Source: Mycolicibacterium senegalense
GTDB taxonomy: Bacteria > Actinomycetota > Actinomycetes > Mycobacteriales > Mycobacteriaceae
NCBI RefSeq assembly: GCF_019645875.1
Contig: NZ_CP081000.1
Span: 3,410,001 to 3,474,000, forward strand
Reading direction: 5' to 3'
Length of the DNA stretch: 64,000 nucleotides
Part shown: piece by piece, positions 35,791 to 44,757 of the stretch
Layout: every line of letters starts with the position of its first letter
How positions within the stretch are numbered: position 1 is the stretch's first letter
The notes under the pieces: model-generated
Databases searched by the model: none
What the model was told of the DNA's origin: nothing
Seen by the model: only the letters and a program-made list of their open reading frames with translations
Program-made: the position numbers and the translations under genes

Positions 35791-37611
35791 TCAACCCCCG
35801 GTGTGGCCACCGCCCGGCGCCGGAACCCACGGCAGTCCGGGGATCGTCGGATACGGCGCGGTGGGACTCCATGGGGCGTGCGTCGTGGTCGGCGCCTGGC
35901 TTGTGGTGGTCGGAGCCTGTGTGGTCGTCGGCGGGGCTTCGGTCGTCGTCGGGGGCGGCGCCTCGGTCGTCGGAGTCGGCGTCTCCGCGGGAGGCGGGTT
36001 CTCCGTCACCGGCGGAGCTTCCGGGGCGGGCTGCTCCACGGTTTGCGTCACGGTCTGTGGGGCCGGAGCCTGACGCGTGACGGCCTCCTGGCCGGTGGCG
36101 GGTTGATCGACAGGCGCTGCAGGCGCCGGTTCCTCGGGGGCCGCAGTGGTGGAGGTGACCGCTTTGGAGGTGGACGCCGGACGGGTCGGCTCGTCGCTGC
36201 CGGTGATGGTCACCAGCGCCGCCACCACGGCCACGAGTACCGCGGCGGCGCCGGCACCCAAGATCACCGGCGGCCGGCGGTACCACGGTCGCGCTGCGAT
36301 CTCGTCGCGTTCGGTGAGTTCGCGCTCGCCGAACTCAAGTTGGGGACGCGCCGCCGTCCGCCCGCCTGCCGGTTCCAGTCCGGTGTCGAAATCGGCCCCG
36401 TAGTCGTCGCCGTAGCCCTCGGCCCGGTAGTCATCGACCGGGGCGACATCGGGAACGTCCTGGGCATCGGACCATGCCAACGCCTGCGACGCCGGCGGCG
36501 GTTCCGGTGCCATCAGGGCCGCGGCCTGCGTCGGCGGAGCGGCCGCTGACGCCGGGGCCATGGCGGTCATGCCCTCTTCGGCGGTGCCGCGCACGGCGGT
36601 CAGGCCAGCGCCGATGGCCGGGGTGAGCTCCGGGCGCGGCGCGGTGATCACCGGTAGGCGCAGATACTCGGACAGCGTTGTGGTGATCACCGGGATCCTG
36701 GCGCCGCCACCGGTGGTGGCTACCGCCACGAGCTCACCGGGGCGCAGCCCGGCCCGATCGATGGCACCCTGCAGCACCGACATGAACTCGCGCAGCGGTT
36801 CGGCGATCACCTCATCGAGTTCGTTGCGGTTCAACCGCACTTCGCTGCGATGCCCGGGCAGTTCGGCGACCAGCGCCGTGACGGACTCGGTGGACAACCG
36901 CTCCTTGGCGCGCCGGCATTCGGCACGCAGTCTGCCGAGTGAGCCGATGGCCGAGGTGCTGGCCAGGTCGATCGTCCCGGCCGCGGACAGATCGTTCACC
37001 ACATGGGTGAGCAGTCCCTGGTCGATCAGGTCACCCGACAGGTCGGTATGACGAATTGTCGGCGCGATCGGCTGGTATCCGTTGTCCGCATCGGCGAGCG
37101 TGATGCTGGTACCGCTGCCTCCGAAGTCGCACACCGCGATCACACCGCGGGTCGGCACTCCGGGGTTGTCCTGCAGTGCGACCAGCGCCGCCTTCGCGTC
37201 GGGCGCAAGCACCGGATCGCCGAAGGCTCCGACGGCGGCCAGTTCGTTGCGCAGGGCCGCGACCTGATTGGGCCGCCAATGGGCGGGATGGGTGACGGCA
37301 ATCGGATCGGCCGGCGGACGTCCCCCGGTCAGCGTGCGCAGCAGCGCGGCCAGCGCATCGGCCAGCACCGCCTCGCCCCGGTGCGACGAACCGTCAGGGG
37401 CCAGCATTCCGACCGGGTCCCCGACCCGCTCGACGAAGTCGGTGAGAATCAGACCGCGTTCGTTCAGGTTGGGATTCTCGCTGGGTACCCCCACTTCGGG
37501 AGCTCGATGCGGGAAGATCGTCAGTACCGGCGACCGCGTCACCGCGGCGCGGTCCACCACTACCGCCGTGAGGTTCGTCGATCCAATCGACAACCCGATC
37601 CCGTCTGCCAT
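35791..37611 (-). CDS. Membrane-anchored Hsp70-like protein with Pro/Thr-rich tail (Rv2264c-like)
   Basis: 606 residues from ATG 37611, preceded by GAGGTGAG. Actin/Hsp70-type ATPase domain (about 1-345): phosphate-1 GLSIGSTN, phosphate-2 CDFGGSGTSITL and adenosine motif TTGGGARIP. Then an acidic linker, one transmembrane helix (about residues 440-462; AGAAAVLVAVVAALV) and an extracytoplasmic Pro/Thr tail with TTTEAPPTTTQ-type repeats. It lacks the Hsp70 substrate domain. Position and architecture match the recalled M. tuberculosis Rv2264c. Role unknown; an ATPase sensor linked to the cell wall is possible. Confidence 0.85.
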   Translation of the reverse strand: MADGIGLSIGSTNLTAVVVDRAAVTRSPVLTIFPHRAPEVGVPSENPNLNERGLILTDFVERVGDPVGMLAPDGSSHRGEAVLADALAALLRTLTGGRPPADPIAVTHPAHWRPNQVAALRNELAAVGAFGDPVLAPDAKAALVALQDNPGVPTRGVIAVCDFGGSGTSITLADADNGYQPIAPTIRHTDLSGDLIDQGLLTHVVNDLSAAGTIDLASTSAIGSLGRLRAECRRAKERLSTESVTALVAELPGHRSEVRLNRNELDEVIAEPLREFMSVLQGAIDRAGLRPGELVAVATTGGGARIPVITTTLSEYLRLPVITAPRPELTPAIGAGLTAVRGTAEEGMTAMAPASAAAPPTQAAALMAPEPPPASQALAWSDAQDVPDVAPVDDYRAEGYGDDYGADFDTGLEPAGGRTAARPQLEFGERELTERDEIAARPWYRRPPVILGAGAAAVLVAVVAALVTITGSDEPTRPASTSKAVTSTTAAPEEPAPAAPVDQPATGQEAVTRQAPAPQTVTQTVEQPAPEAPPVTENPPPAETPTPTTEAPPPTTTEAPPTTTQAPTTTSQAPTTTHAPWSPTAPYPTIPGLPWVPAPGGGHTGG

Positions 37612-37674
37612 CTCACCTCGTTTCGAGAGGAACCCTATCCGGTAATCCATCTCGATTGACGCGGCGGACGTTAC

Positions 37675-38748
37675 TTAGCGAATCGTGCCGAACCCTGGGA
37701 TCAGAGGTAGATCCAGTGGCGTTACCCATCCCGGCAAATGTTCATTGACCGCAGGCACCGCGTTGAGCGCCCGCAGGCCGGTGGCCAGGCAGCCCGCGGC
37801 GGCGGCATCACGGCCCGAGCCGTCGGTGAACCGGAACGCCGTCTCCTGCGAGATGCTCGGGGTGCCCTCGATGTCGACGCGGTAGACATCGTTGTCGTTT
37901 CCGGACGGCCAGTCCGGTGCGGCGTCCAGACCGATCCGGTTGACGTGCTCGAGCTGGATCCGGGTCTCGCCGCGGTAGACGCCGTTGATCGTGAAGCGCA
38001 CCGCGGCGACGTTGCCGGCTTCGAGGATGCCCTTGGCCGACTTGCGTTCCTCAGGGGTGATCCACTTGTCCCACGTGGTGGTGATCTCGTCGAGTTCGAT
38101 GCCCGCCGCGTGCGCGATCATCGGAACCGTTGCACCCCAGGCGAAAATGAGGATGTCCGGGGTTTCGAGCAGGGCGCGGTGCTCGGGTGGTTTGCCGATG
38201 CCCATCTCGAATTCGTAGTCACCGGTGTAGTTCGTGTAGTCCAGCAGTTCTGAGGCGCGCACCCGGCGGATCTCTGAGCACAAGCCCATCAGGGTCATCG
38301 GGAAGAGATCGTTGGCGAAGCCGGGGTCTATCCCGGTGGTGAAGCACGAAGCCCCGCCGACCTCGCACGCCTCGGTGATCGGCTCGATCCAGTTGGGCGG
38401 GTTGAGGTGCATCTTGGGCCACACCCACGGCGTCATCGCGGTGGAGCAGACGTCGATACCGGCCCGCAGGAACCGGGTGATCACGTCGATGTTGACGTCG
38501 GCGTGCGCAGCGGTTGGCCCGTAGTGCACCAGGGCGTCGGGCTTGAGCGCGATGAGCGCCTCGATGTCGTCGGTGGCCGTGATCCCGATGGGCCCACCGA
38601 GTGCGCAGATCTCGCCGACGTCGCGACCCACCTTCTCCGGGTTGCTGACACCGACGCCGACCAGTTCGAACAACGGGTGTTTGACGATCTCGGCGATCAC
38701 CATCTGCCCGACGAAACCGGTGCCCCACACCACGACGCGTTTCTTCAC
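37675..38748 (-). CDS. NAD(P)-binding DapB-fold dehydrogenase (diaminopentanoate dehydrogenase-like)
   Basis: 357 residues from GTG 38748. Rossmann motif GTGFVG at residues 9-14, then the dihydrodipicolinate-reductase-like N-terminal domain and a C-terminal domain of the 2,4-diaminopentanoate dehydrogenase type. Mycobacteria carry many such paralogues of unknown substrate. The GTG is fixed by a TATGGT box exactly 6 nt upstream; longer in-frame starts lie outside the predicted transcript. It is divergent from an SDR gene. Confidence 0.82.
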   Translation of the reverse strand: MKKRVVVWGTGFVGQMVIAEIVKHPLFELVGVGVSNPEKVGRDVGEICALGGPIGITATDDIEALIALKPDALVHYGPTAAHADVNIDVITRFLRAGIDVCSTAMTPWVWPKMHLNPPNWIEPITEACEVGGASCFTTGIDPGFANDLFPMTLMGLCSEIRRVRASELLDYTNYTGDYEFEMGIGKPPEHRALLETPDILIFAWGATVPMIAHAAGIELDEITTTWDKWITPEERKSAKGILEAGNVAAVRFTINGVYRGETRIQLEHVNRIGLDAAPDWPSGNDNDVYRVDIEGTPSISQETAFRFTDGSGRDAAAAGCLATGLRALNAVPAVNEHLPGWVTPLDLPLIPGFGTIR

Positions 38749-38754
38749 GCCCAC

Positions 38755-38760
38755 ACCATA
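38755..38760 (-). promoter_or_regulatory. -10 box, leaderless DapB-like start
   Basis: TATGGT on the minus strand followed by 6 nt (GTGGGC) and the GTG at 38748. A second GTG lies within those 6 nt but too close to the box. Confidence 0.5.
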
Positions 38761-38855
38761 GGTGATACCGGTCACATCGGGAATCATCATCGCGCGATCA
38801 GCTTTGACCTCAACATCATTCGCGTTCGTCGAACTACCCGCGGAGGGGCGACACC

Positions 38856-39602
38856 ATGACCACACCAACTTTGACCGGACGTCGCGCACTGGTGACGGGA
38901 GGCTCCCGCGGGATCGGCGCGGGCATCGTGCGGCGCCTGGCCGCCGAAGGCGCCGCCGTGGCGTTCACCTACGGGGCTTCGGCCGTCGAGGCCGACAAGC
39001 TGGTCGCCGAGTTGACTGCCGACGGCGCGAAGGTCGTCGCTATCCAGGCTGACAGTGGCGACCCGGCACAGGTAGCCGGCGCTGTCGAGCAGGCGGTCGG
39101 GGATCTCGGCGGTCTGGACGTGCTGGTCAACAACGCCGGAACGGCGTACATGGCTCCGATTGAGGAGTTTCCGCAGGATCAGTTCGACCGCCTGGTCGCC
39201 ATCAACATCGGCGGCGTCTACTCGGCGATCCGCGCTGCGGTGCGCCACCTCGGTGAGGGGTCACGGATCATCAACATCGGCAGCATCAACGCCGATCGCG
39301 TCCCGACGGGCGGCACGGCTGTGTACGCGATGACCAAGGGGGCGGTATCGTCTCTGACCCGCGCCCTGGCCCGCGAGCTCGGGCCCAAAGGCATCACCGT
39401 GAACAATGTGCAACCGGGTCCGATCGCCACCGATCTGAACCCTGACGAAGGTGATTTCGCCACTGTGGTGAAGGAAACCACCGCCCTGGGTCGCTACGGG
39501 CACACCAGCGACATCGCCGCCGTGGTGAGCTTTTTGGCCGGTCCGGAGTCCGGCTATGTCACCGGCGCGAATTGGAACGTCGACGGCGGGTTCACCGCCT
39601 GA
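38856..39602 (+). CDS. Short-chain dehydrogenase/reductase (3-oxoacyl-reductase type)
   Basis: 248 residues with GGAGGGG upstream. Classical SDR: TGGSRGIG (14-21), NNAG (92-95), Ser143, Tyr157 and Lys161 (YAMTK), and the C-terminal YVTGANWNVDGGF of FabG-like enzymes. NADP(H)-preferring residues follow the first strand loop. Monocistronic by position: divergent from the DapB-like gene and convergent with the DUF4185 gene, 3 nt away. Substrate unknown. Confidence 0.9.
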   Translation: MTTPTLTGRRALVTGGSRGIGAGIVRRLAAEGAAVAFTYGASAVEADKLVAELTADGAKVVAIQADSGDPAQVAGAVEQAVGDLGGLDVLVNNAGTAYMAPIEEFPQDQFDRLVAINIGGVYSAIRAAVRHLGEGSRIINIGSINADRVPTGGTAVYAMTKGAVSSLTRALARELGPKGITVNNVQPGPIATDLNPDEGDFATVVKETTALGRYGHTSDIAAVVSFLAGPESGYVTGANWNVDGGFTA

Positions 39603-39605
39603 CGG

Positions 39606-40676
39606 TCACAGGTTGACCGGGTCGAGCGCGCGCGGTGTGTGCGAGGTGTCTTTCAGCCGGGCCTTGAATTGCATTGCCCGGTAAGGCCATCCGGTATCGG
39701 TTCGCCACTGGGAGACGACGAGCCCGACGCCTCCGGCAACACCGAAGCGGGAACCCGGCAGCAGGTAACCGCCGTAGAGTTGGGCGACTTTGTTGCCGGC
39801 GTGGTCCTCGCCTTCCCATGACGATCCGACGACGGGGGTCTGCACGGGCGTGGTGTGCATGTTGGCCATCGGAGAGGACACCACCCGGTAGCCCAACGCA
39901 TACGACGACGACAGGAATCCGCCCAGGACCCATCGGCCCGGCGCGGTGCGGCGGAAGGTCAGTTCACCCCAGGTCTCGCCCGGCGGGGTGATGGGCGTGG
40001 CCCGCCGCCCCCACTGCCAGCGTCCGCCGGTGAAGCCCCAGCCGGCGTATTGCGACCGTCGGCCGATGTGGTCGGGCCGCACCCGCATGAGGATGATGCC
40101 CTTGTCGCGCTGAAACCCCGTCGCCACCACGTACACCCAGCCGTCGTGCGGATCGAAGTCCCAGGACCAGCATTGAGCGTGGCCGTCATGTAGATCGGCG
40201 GGGAACTTCGCTTCCTCACCGAGGTGGGTCCACGACACCCCGCTGTCGTCGGAACGCCAGATCTCGGTCCAGATGACCGTGCCGAAACCGTGGTTGACGA
40301 TCGCATGCAGGTACAGGGAGTCACCCACCCGCAGCAGATCCGACGGAATCACGGTGCTGATGCCGCCGCGTCGCCAGCCGGACTTCTTGTCGTCGTGAAT
40401 GTAGTGCCATAACTGCCGCGCGTAGGTCGGGTCTGCTCCCCCGGCGGATTCGTAGACGATCTCGTGGTTGGCGTCGCCCGTGCCGATCAACACGACCGGC
40501 GAACGCCAGTCGCCCTGCCCGACACGGCTTCCGGAGAACGTGTCGCCGAAGACGGATACGAGCTTGCCGTTGGGCGCGATGACCGACGCACCGAGATCGG
40601 TGGCGGTGACCCCGAACCGGTCGGTGCGACCCGGCCCGGTGACGTCGATGACCTTGCCGTCGATCAGGGGTAGCAC
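39606..40676 (-). CDS. DUF4185-domain protein without signal peptide
   Basis: 356 residues from GTG 40676. It is one DUF4185 module: VFGDTFSG near residue 43, WRSPVVLIGT, WTEIWRSDDSGVSW and DPHDGWVYVVATGF, each propeller-like and matching the C-terminal half of the secreted protein at 6994-9243. No signal peptide is seen and only 19 nt separate it from the upstream gene, whose product does have one. Either it is cytoplasmic or is exported by another route. Function unknown. Confidence 0.8.
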   Translation of the reverse strand: MLPLIDGKVIDVTGPGRTDRFGVTATDLGASVIAPNGKLVSVFGDTFSGSRVGQGDWRSPVVLIGTGDANHEIVYESAGGADPTYARQLWHYIHDDKKSGWRRGGISTVIPSDLLRVGDSLYLHAIVNHGFGTVIWTEIWRSDDSGVSWTHLGEEAKFPADLHDGHAQCWSWDFDPHDGWVYVVATGFQRDKGIILMRVRPDHIGRRSQYAGWGFTGGRWQWGRRATPITPPGETWGELTFRRTAPGRWVLGGFLSSSYALGYRVVSSPMANMHTTPVQTPVVGSSWEGEDHAGNKVAQLYGGYLLPGSRFGVAGGVGLVVSQWRTDTGWPYRAMQFKARLKDTSHTPRALDPVNL

Positions 40677-40695
40677 TGCCTGTGCTCCGGCCGGC

Positions 40696-41235
40696 TCAGG
40701 TGCACCACCGCAAGCCGCCCGGCTCGCAATCCAGGGGATACACCTCGACCTGAGTCTTCAGCGGTTCCTTGTACGCCAACGTGAACGGGAAGGTGTGGAT
40801 CGCGGGAGCGATTGTCCCGCCACACACCTCGTTGTTGGACACCTTGCGGGTGCCCCGCAGCGCGATGTCGTCGAACTGGTAGGTCTCGGTGATCGGGGCC
40901 CAGCTGCCGTCGGCGCACTGGAAACCTTCCTTGACACTGGTCGAATACGTCCACTGCCCGCCGACCAACCTGGCGTCGCCGCCGACGCTGACGCGCTTGG
41001 TCTCGACGTGCAGCCGGCAGGCCACCGCCAGCTCCAGCGGCTCGCGTAAATCCCCGACGGTCGGGACACAAGACGGCCACACTCCCCAAGTGTCGGTCCT
41101 GCCGTCCTCCTGGGTGTAGGTGTAGACGCCCAGCATGAGGGGGTCGGCCTGCGCCGGGGCGGCAACCCCCAGGCTGAGTCCGATTCCGACCGACGAGAAC
41201 AGGGCGGCTGCAGAGGCCATGCGCTTGAACGTCAC
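40696..41235 (-). CDS. Small secreted protein
   Basis: 179 residues from GTG 41235. Signal peptide with AQA|DP cleavage near residue 31. The mature part has about six cysteines and reads like mycobacterial secreted proteins of unknown function that begin YTYTQEDG and carry a beta-rich fold ending in GGLRWCT. It is transcribed with the DUF4185 gene downstream (19-nt gap), repeating the DUF4185 plus small-secreted-protein pairing at 6994-9770. Confidence 0.75.
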   Translation of the reverse strand: MTFKRMASAAALFSSVGIGLSLGVAAPAQADPLMLGVYTYTQEDGRTDTWGVWPSCVPTVGDLREPLELAVACRLHVETKRVSVGGDARLVGGQWTYSTSVKEGFQCADGSWAPITETYQFDDIALRGTRKVSNNEVCGGTIAPAIHTFPFTLAYKEPLKTQVEVYPLDCEPGGLRWCT

Positions 41236-41363
41236 AATGGGTGAGTATCGCAGTCTTCATCAGCGTCGTCACCGGTATGGGTCGGTATAGCTTCGACCGG
41301 CCCGCGTGGCGGCCCCAGCGGGTGAGCGTACGGCGGATCGCCCGCGGTGATCCTGGAGTAAGC

Positions 41364-42905
41364 GTGACCACACGACCGGCGATGAAAGCGTTGGCGGCAG
41401 TCCTGGTGTTCGTGCTGGCTGTCTGTTCGGCGGGGTGTTCGACGGGCAGCCGGGTAAATCTCGGCGACGAATCCGCGGGCAATTTGATCGCGGCCATCGC
41501 CGGCGAGCCTGACCAGCTCGACCCGCACCGCACGAGTGCCTATTTCTCGTTCGAGGTGTTGGAGAACGTGTTCGACACGCTGGTCGAGCCCGACGAGAAC
41601 CTGCAGATGCGCCCGGCGCTGGCACAGTCCTGGGAGGTCAGCGACGACCAACTCACCTGGACGTTTCACCTGCGTCCCGGGGTGCGCTGGCACGACGGCA
41701 GCCCGCTGACGGCCGACGACGTGGTGTATTCGTACCGCCGCATCATCGACGAGCAGCTGACCAACGTCGACAAGTTCAGCGCCGTCGCCAGTGTCGCCGC
41801 GCTCGATCCGGCGACCGTGCGGATCACCGTCCGTCAGCCCACCCCGAATCTGCTGACCAACCTGGGCGGGTTCAAGGGCATGGCGATCGTGCAGCGCGCC
41901 AACGTCGAGAGCGGGCAGATCGCCACCCATCCGGTCGGCACCGGCCCGTTCTCGTTCGTCGGGCGCAAGAGCGGTGACTCGATCACGTTGAAGGCCAATC
42001 CCGAGTATTGGGGAGGCGCTCCCCCGATTTCCGGGGTGACCTTCCGCTTCATCTCCGAGCCGACGACGGCGTTGTCGGCGCTGCAGGCCGGCGAGATCGA
42101 CTGGACGGACTCGGTGCCGCCGCAGCGGGTCGCGCAACTACGCGAGGACGACTCGCTGACGTTGGCACTCACCCCGGGCAACGACTACTGGTATCTGGCG
42201 CTCAACGAAGCCCGGCCGCCATGGAACGACCCGCGGGTGCGGCAGGCCATCGCGTACAGCATCGACCGCGATGCCATCGCCGCGGCCACCAGCTACCGCA
42301 CTGCGGAAGTCAATCAGCTGGCGATCCCGCGGGGCAGCCCGTGGTTCACCGACTATCAGCGCTACCGCCATGACGTAGACAGGGCGCGAGACCTCCTCCG
42401 GCAGGCCGGCGCCGCGCCGCGCGATCTCGACATGCTGGTCACCAGTGAGTATCCCGAGACCGTGACCGCCGCCCAGATCATCGCCGACAACCTTGCGCCC
42501 CTTGGCATCACGGTGAACATCCGTACCGTCGACTTCGCCACCTGGCTGGACGAACAGAACACCGGGCACTTCGACATGCTGATGATGGGCTGGCTCGGCA
42601 ACATCGACCCGGACGATTTCTACTACGCCCAGCACCACACGAACGGCACCAGTAACGCCCAGAAGTTCTCCGACCCCGAAGTCGACCGACTGCTCGACGC
42701 GGGCCGCACCGAAACCGATGTGGCCGCGCGAAAAGAGATCTACGCCAAGGCCGCAACCCGCATCGCGGATCAGGTCAGCTACATCTACCTGTACAACCCG
42801 TCGGTGATCCAGGCCTGGGGCAACAACCTCTCCGGCTATCAGGTGCGCCGCGACGGCGCCGTCCGGTTCCGTACCGCCGATCTGGATCGAGGTGAAACTC
42901 GCTGA
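41364..42905 (+). CDS. Oligopeptide/dipeptide ABC importer, substrate-binding lipoprotein
   Basis: 513 residues from GTG 41364 (GGAG 5 nt upstream); the open frame upstream to 41241 overlaps the divergent promoter and is not used. A lipoprotein signal ends CSAGC with probable acylated Cys25. Family-5 solute-binding fold: LDPHRTSAYFSFEVLENVFD, the domain hinge and TGPFSF. Delivers peptides or a similar cationic/hydrophobic solute to the permeases. Its stop overlaps the first permease ATG (TGATG). Founder gene of a five-gene operon. Confidence 0.9.
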   Translation: MTTRPAMKALAAVLVFVLAVCSAGCSTGSRVNLGDESAGNLIAAIAGEPDQLDPHRTSAYFSFEVLENVFDTLVEPDENLQMRPALAQSWEVSDDQLTWTFHLRPGVRWHDGSPLTADDVVYSYRRIIDEQLTNVDKFSAVASVAALDPATVRITVRQPTPNLLTNLGGFKGMAIVQRANVESGQIATHPVGTGPFSFVGRKSGDSITLKANPEYWGGAPPISGVTFRFISEPTTALSALQAGEIDWTDSVPPQRVAQLREDDSLTLALTPGNDYWYLALNEARPPWNDPRVRQAIAYSIDRDAIAAATSYRTAEVNQLAIPRGSPWFTDYQRYRHDVDRARDLLRQAGAAPRDLDMLVTSEYPETVTAAQIIADNLAPLGITVNIRTVDFATWLDEQNTGHFDMLMMGWLGNIDPDDFYYAQHHTNGTSNAQKFSDPEVDRLLDAGRTETDVAARKEIYAKAATRIADQVSYIYLYNPSVIQAWGNNLSGYQVRRDGAVRFRTADLDRGETR

Positions 42906-43879
42906 TGTTGAGCGCCTTTCGTGCGAACCATCCGATCGTGGAGTTCCTGGCCCGGCGGCTGCTCTACTCGGCGGTGGTGCTGATCGGGGTGCTGGTCGTG
43001 GTGTTCGCCCTGGTTCACCTGGTGCCCGGCGACCCGGTCCGGATCGCCCTGGGCACCCGGTACACCCCGCAGGCCTACGACGCGCTGCGGGCCGCCAGCG
43101 GCATGGACCGACCCGTCGTCGAGCAGTTCTTCTCCTATCTCGGCTCGGCGCTGACGGGCGACCTCGGGGTCAGCTTCCGCAACGGCGACCCGGTCACGGT
43201 GACGCTGCTCGACCGGTTACCCGCCACGTTGTCCCTGGGGCTGGTCGGCATCGTCATCGCGCTGGTGATCGCACTGCCCGCCGGGATCTTCGCCGCACTG
43301 CGGGAGGGCAAGGTCAGCGACGCGATCGTGCGGGTCGCCAGTCAGTTCGGGGTGTCGGTACCGGATTTCTGGCTGGGGATCCTGCTGATCGGTGTGTTCG
43401 CCTCCACGCTGGGCTGGTTCCCCACCTCGGGATACCGCCCGCTGCTCACCGATCCGGGAGGCTGGCTGCGTCACATCATCCTGCCCGGGCTGACGGTGGG
43501 CCTGGTCGCCGGCGCGATCATGACCCGCTATGTGCGGTCGGCGGTGCTGGAGGTCGCCGCGATGGGCTATGTCCGCACCGCGCGATCGAAGGGCCTGCCC
43601 CCACCGGTGGTGACGTTCCGCCACATCGTGCGCAACGCGCTGCTGCCGGTGCTTACCATCACCGGCATTCAGTTGGCCACGATCCTGGGCGGCGTCATCG
43701 TGGTGGAAGTGGTGTTCGCCTGGCGCGGTCTGGGCCGGCTGGTGTTCAACTCCGTTGCCGCACGCGACTATCCGGTGATCCAGGGCGCGGTGTTGCTGAT
43801 CGCGGTGTTGTTCCTGCTGATCAACCTGCTGGTGGACGTGCTGTACGCGATCGTGGACCCGAGGATCCGGCTGTCATGA
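42905..43879 (+). CDS. Peptide ABC importer permease (DppB/OppB type)
   Basis: 324 residues, six membrane helices. N-terminal helix followed by LVHLVPGDPVRIALG, typical of DppB, and the EAA loop with YVRTARSKGLPPPVV (near 222-236). Partners the DppC-type subunit; ATGA overlap with that gene. Confidence 0.93.
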   Translation: MLSAFRANHPIVEFLARRLLYSAVVLIGVLVVVFALVHLVPGDPVRIALGTRYTPQAYDALRAASGMDRPVVEQFFSYLGSALTGDLGVSFRNGDPVTVTLLDRLPATLSLGLVGIVIALVIALPAGIFAALREGKVSDAIVRVASQFGVSVPDFWLGILLIGVFASTLGWFPTSGYRPLLTDPGGWLRHIILPGLTVGLVAGAIMTRYVRSAVLEVAAMGYVRTARSKGLPPPVVTFRHIVRNALLPVLTITGIQLATILGGVIVVEVVFAWRGLGRLVFNSVAARDYPVIQGAVLLIAVLFLLINLLVDVLYAIVDPRIRLS

Positions 43880-44757
43880 CCACTGCCCCCGATACCCGCG
43901 TCGCATCCTGGCGGCTGTTTTTGTCGAATCCGATGACCGCGCTCAGCGCCGTAGTGCTGCTGGCGGTGCTGAGCGTGGCGGTGTCCGCGTCCTGGATCGC
44001 GCCCTACGGCATCAACGACATCGATGTGCCCAGCGCACTGCAAGGGCCCGGCAGCGCCCACTGGTTCGGCACCGATGAGCTTGGCCGCGACGTCTTCTCG
44101 CGAGTGCTCGTGGCGATCGCCGCCTCGCTTCGGGTCGCCGTGGTCTCCGTCGCGCTGGCCGCGGTGATCGGCGTGCTGGTCGGCGTGCTCGCCGGTTACC
44201 GCGGCGGCTGGGTCGACACCGTGGTGATGCGCGTCGTCGACGTCATGTTCGCGTTCCCGGTGTTGCTGCTCGCGCTGGCGATCGTGGCCGTCCTCGGCCC
44301 GGGCATCACCACCACGATGCTGGCCATCGGAATCGTGTACATCCCGATCTTCGCCCGGGTGGCCCGGGCCTCCGCGCTGGGCGTGCGGGTCGAGCCCTTC
44401 GTCGCGGTGTCACGGAGCATGGGCACCGGCGACGGTTACATCCTGATCCGGCACATCCTGCCGAACATCGCCGGGCCGTTGATCGTTCAGCTGTCGCTGT
44501 CGTTGGCCTTCGCGATCCTGGCCGAGGCCGCGTTGTCGTTTCTGGGGCTGGGTATCCAGCCGCCGCAGCCCTCGCTGGGCCGAATGATCTTCGACGCCCA
44601 GGGATTCGTCACACTGGCCTGGTGGATGGCGGTGTTCCCGGGTGCCGCGATCTTCGTGATGGTGCTGGCGTTCAACCTGTTCGGGGACGGTTTGCGGGAT
44701 GTCCTCGACCCGAAGCAGCGCACCTCCATCGAGGCGAGAAGGGCGGGGCGACGATGA
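43876..44757 (+). CDS. Peptide ABC importer permease (DppC/OppC type)
   Basis: 293 residues from ATG 43876; the longer open frame from 42892 is a shadow of the first permease. GTDELGRDVFSRV after the first helix and the EAA loop with SRSMGTGDGYILIRHILPN are DppC hallmarks. Overlaps the ATPase gene (ATGA). Confidence 0.93.
   Translation: MTTAPDTRVASWRLFLSNPMTALSAVVLLAVLSVAVSASWIAPYGINDIDVPSALQGPGSAHWFGTDELGRDVFSRVLVAIAASLRVAVVSVALAAVIGVLVGVLAGYRGGWVDTVVMRVVDVMFAFPVLLLALAIVAVLGPGITTTMLAIGIVYIPIFARVARASALGVRVEPFVAVSRSMGTGDGYILIRHILPNIAGPLIVQLSLSLAFAILAEAALSFLGLGIQPPQPSLGRMIFDAQGFVTLAWWMAVFPGAAIFVMVLAFNLFGDGLRDVLDPKQRTSIEARRAGRR

Noticed and set aside
41241-41363. N-terminal extension of the substrate-binding lipoprotein
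   Set aside because: It would place 41 residues before a typical lipoprotein signal and overlaps the divergent promoter; GTG 41364 has a ribosome site.
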